Shown piece by piece: positions 13,262 to 14,581 of a stretch of DNA of 14,581 nt. The position numbers were made by a program, and so were the translations under genes. Every line of letters starts with the position of its first letter. The stretch's first letter is position 1. The notes under the pieces were generated by a model that made no database searches, was not told where the DNA came from, and worked only from the letters and a program-made list of their open reading frames with translations. The stretch is from Acidimicrobiaceae bacterium (GTDB lineage: Bacteria; Actinomycetota; Acidimicrobiia; Acidimicrobiales; RAAP-2): NCBI GenBank assembly GCA_003131665.1, contig PKWA01000160.1, forward strand, positions 1 to 14,581, read 5' to 3'.

Positions 13262-13617
13262 CGCTCTTGTTGATCTCGCTCGTTGGCGCGCTGGGCTGTG
13301 TGGTGCGTTATCTGCTCGAGTACTCAGTACGGCGCCACCATCCGACCTATCGGCCCTGGGCGACCGTCGGGGCCAACGCGATCGGCTGTGGCGTGGCGGG
13401 CTACGTCGCGTATCGATTGGTGGGCCGGGCCGACGCTCACCTGCACGACATCGTGCTCACGGGCTTTTGTGGGGGACTGACGACCTTCTCTTCAGCCTTC
13501 GCCATTCCCGCGATCCTGCAGCGCGAGCATCACTGGGGGTACTCACTCGCCTTGATCACCACTACCCCACTGGCCTGTGCCGGGCTGTACGTCGTAGGTA
13601 TGTCACTCGCCCACTAG
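13258..13617 (+). CDS. crcB2: Fluoride ion channel subunit FluC/CrcB, second copy
   Basis: This is the partner subunit, 119 residues, with four predicted membrane helices. VGALGCVVRYLLEY is the first-helix motif and GANAIGCGVAG carries the conserved Asn40. GFCGGLTTFSSAF (69-81) is the third-helix break, keeping the first Phe-box residue (Phe77) but with Ala80 at the second. Fluc channels work as antiparallel dimers; adjacent overlapping gene pairs are known to form heterodimers, so the two proteins here probably assemble together. ATG 13258 overlaps the stop of the first copy. The gene ends 35 bases from the convergent acetyl-CoA synthetase gene, and no terminator is obvious between them. Confidence 0.9.
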   Translation: MTLLLISLVGALGCVVRYLLEYSVRRHHPTYRPWATVGANAIGCGVAGYVAYRLVGRADAHLHDIVLTGFCGGLTTFSSAFAIPAILQREHHWGYSLALITTTPLACAGLYVVGMSLAH

Positions 13618-13652
13618 CGATCCGACGTTGCGTTGATGCTGCGTGAAGGAAG

Positions 13653-14581
13653 TTACTCCGCTGAGCCGAAGCCCCTGATCGTCGCGAGCTCCGCCTCGCT
13701 CAACTCACGGGGCTGCACACCGTGGGCCACCTTCTCGCTCTGCACGTAGTGACGTATGTCCTCGACGACTTCGGGATTGGCCAATGTCGTGATGTCGCCC
13801 ACGTCGGTGAAGTTAGAGATCGAGGCAATGACTCGACGCATGATCTTGCCGGAACGCGTCTTGGGCATGTCGGCCACAATCCATACACTCTTCGGTCGTG
13901 CGACCTTGCCAATCTCGACTTCAATCATCTGCGACACCTGCTCTTGAACGCCGTCGGGACTGAAACCGGGCTTCAAGGCGATGTACATCTCGACCGCGTG
14001 GCCGCGAATGTCATCGACCACTGGCACGGCCGCCGCCTCGGCGACGGCCTCGACCATGATCGCCGCCGACTCCAGCTCCTTGGTACCCAAGCGGTGCCCC
14101 GAGACGTTGATCACGTCATCGACGCGACCGAGTATTCGGTAGTACCCATCCGCGGCCTGCATGGCGCCGTCATTGGCGAAGTACGGCCAGTCGTGCCAGT
14201 CCGTGCTCTTCTTGTTCGTGTTGTACTTCTCGTAGTACGTCGACACGAACCTGTCGGGGTCGCCCCAGACGGTCTGGAAGATGCCGGGCCAGGGTGCTCG
14301 GATGCAGATGTTGCCGGCCTTGCCACTGCCGGCCGTGACCTCTTCGCCGTTCTCGTCCAGAATCCTCGGAAAGATACCGAGTGCCGCCGGACCACAGCTG
14401 CCGGGCTTCATGGGGTGAAGGGCCGGCAACGTGCTGTCGAGGAATCCGCCGTTCTCGGTCTGCCACCACGTGTCGACAATGACAGCCTCGGATTTGCCGA
14501 CCGAGTCGTGGTACCAGCGCCACACCTCCGGCTCGATCGGCTCCCCCACCGTCGTCATGTGCTTGAAGTGGTAGTCGTACT
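13653..14581 (-). CDS. acs: Acetyl-CoA synthetase, C-terminal part (5' end outside window)
   Basis: This enzyme activates acetate with ATP to acetyl-AMP and then forms acetyl-CoA in the cytoplasm. The frame is open to the window edge, so about the last 309 residues of a protein normally near 650 are seen. Visible ANL-superfamily motifs are TTVGEPIEPEVWRWYH, DTWWQTENGG (adenine/acetate pocket), GRVDDVINVSGHRLGT (hinge to the C-terminal domain) and PKTRSGKIMRR. The catalytic lysine in the last motif is encoded at 13847-13845, and in this family it is the site of regulatory acylation. The usual TGDGA element reads ANDGA here, keeping the aspartate. A related propionyl-CoA synthetase is less likely but not excluded. 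It converges with the fluC pair. Confidence 0.93.
   Translation of the reverse strand, partial: YDYHFKHMTTVGEPIEPEVWRWYHDSVGKSEAVIVDTWWQTENGGFLDSTLPALHPMKPGSCGPAALGIFPRILDENGEEVTAGSGKAGNICIRAPWPGIFQTVWGDPDRFVSTYYEKYNTNKKSTDWHDWPYFANDGAMQAADGYYRILGRVDDVINVSGHRLGTKELESAAIMVEAVAEAAAVPVVDDIRGHAVEMYIALKPGFSPDGVQEQVSQMIEVEIGKVARPKSVWIVADMPKTRSGKIMRRVIASISNFTDVGDITTLANPEVVEDIRHYVQSEKVAHGVQPRELSEAELATIRGFGSAE

Overview
The window reads as a chromosomal stretch of a moderately high-GC actinobacterium. The Pup-proteasome genes (PrcA and the Pup ligase PafA), a DUF4193 acidic zinc-ribbon protein and the order pafA ... tatA-tatC-helY are actinobacterial hallmarks. A lepB gene sits between pafA and tatA, and a double-length ThyX-like protein is present. 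A deep-branching class such as Acidimicrobiia is my best guess, but that is an inference without any search. No phage, insertion sequence, CRISPR array, tRNA or rRNA was seen.

Layout. Bases 3-5963 form a same-strand housekeeping block: the end of prcA (proteasome alpha), pafA (Pup ligase), lepB (signal peptidase I), a tatA/tatB-type gene, tatC and helY (Ski2-like helicase). Protein tagging and degradation, Tat export and signal-peptide removal lie side by side. Next on the same strand come a 534-residue protein with two ThyX-like halves (5988-7592), a DUF4193 protein (7686-8144) and a GNAT acetyltransferase (8187-8597). The GNAT gene overlaps tail-to-tail with an unrecognised minus-strand gene (8578-9870), which encodes a basic, low-complexity, probably nucleic-acid-binding protein. 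That gene diverges from an HtrA-like membrane-anchored serine protease (9957-11324). The protease converges on a minus-strand cluster of a secreted small protein, a 63-residue orphan and an RhlG-like short-chain dehydrogenase (12683 down to 11321). Divergent from that cluster is a pair of overlapping fluC/crcB genes (12833-13617) encoding a probable heterodimeric fluoride channel. The window ends in the C-terminal part of an acetyl-CoA synthetase on the minus strand.

The DNA is compact. Stop and start codons overlap at tatC/helY, fluC1/fluC2 and the 63-residue gene/SDR. Two convergent pairs share their 3' ends, and there is no gene-free stretch longer than about 150 bases. Several genes have a TANNNT -10-like hexamer placed so that transcription would begin at, or within a few bases of, the start codon, with no Shine-Dalgarno sequence. 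This points to frequent leaderless transcription. The most unusual items are the tandem ThyX-like protein with complementary motif decay in its halves, the unrecognised 430-residue protein, the loss of pafBC from a conserved cluster, the asymmetric fluoride-channel pair, and a run of three inverted repeats before that pair.
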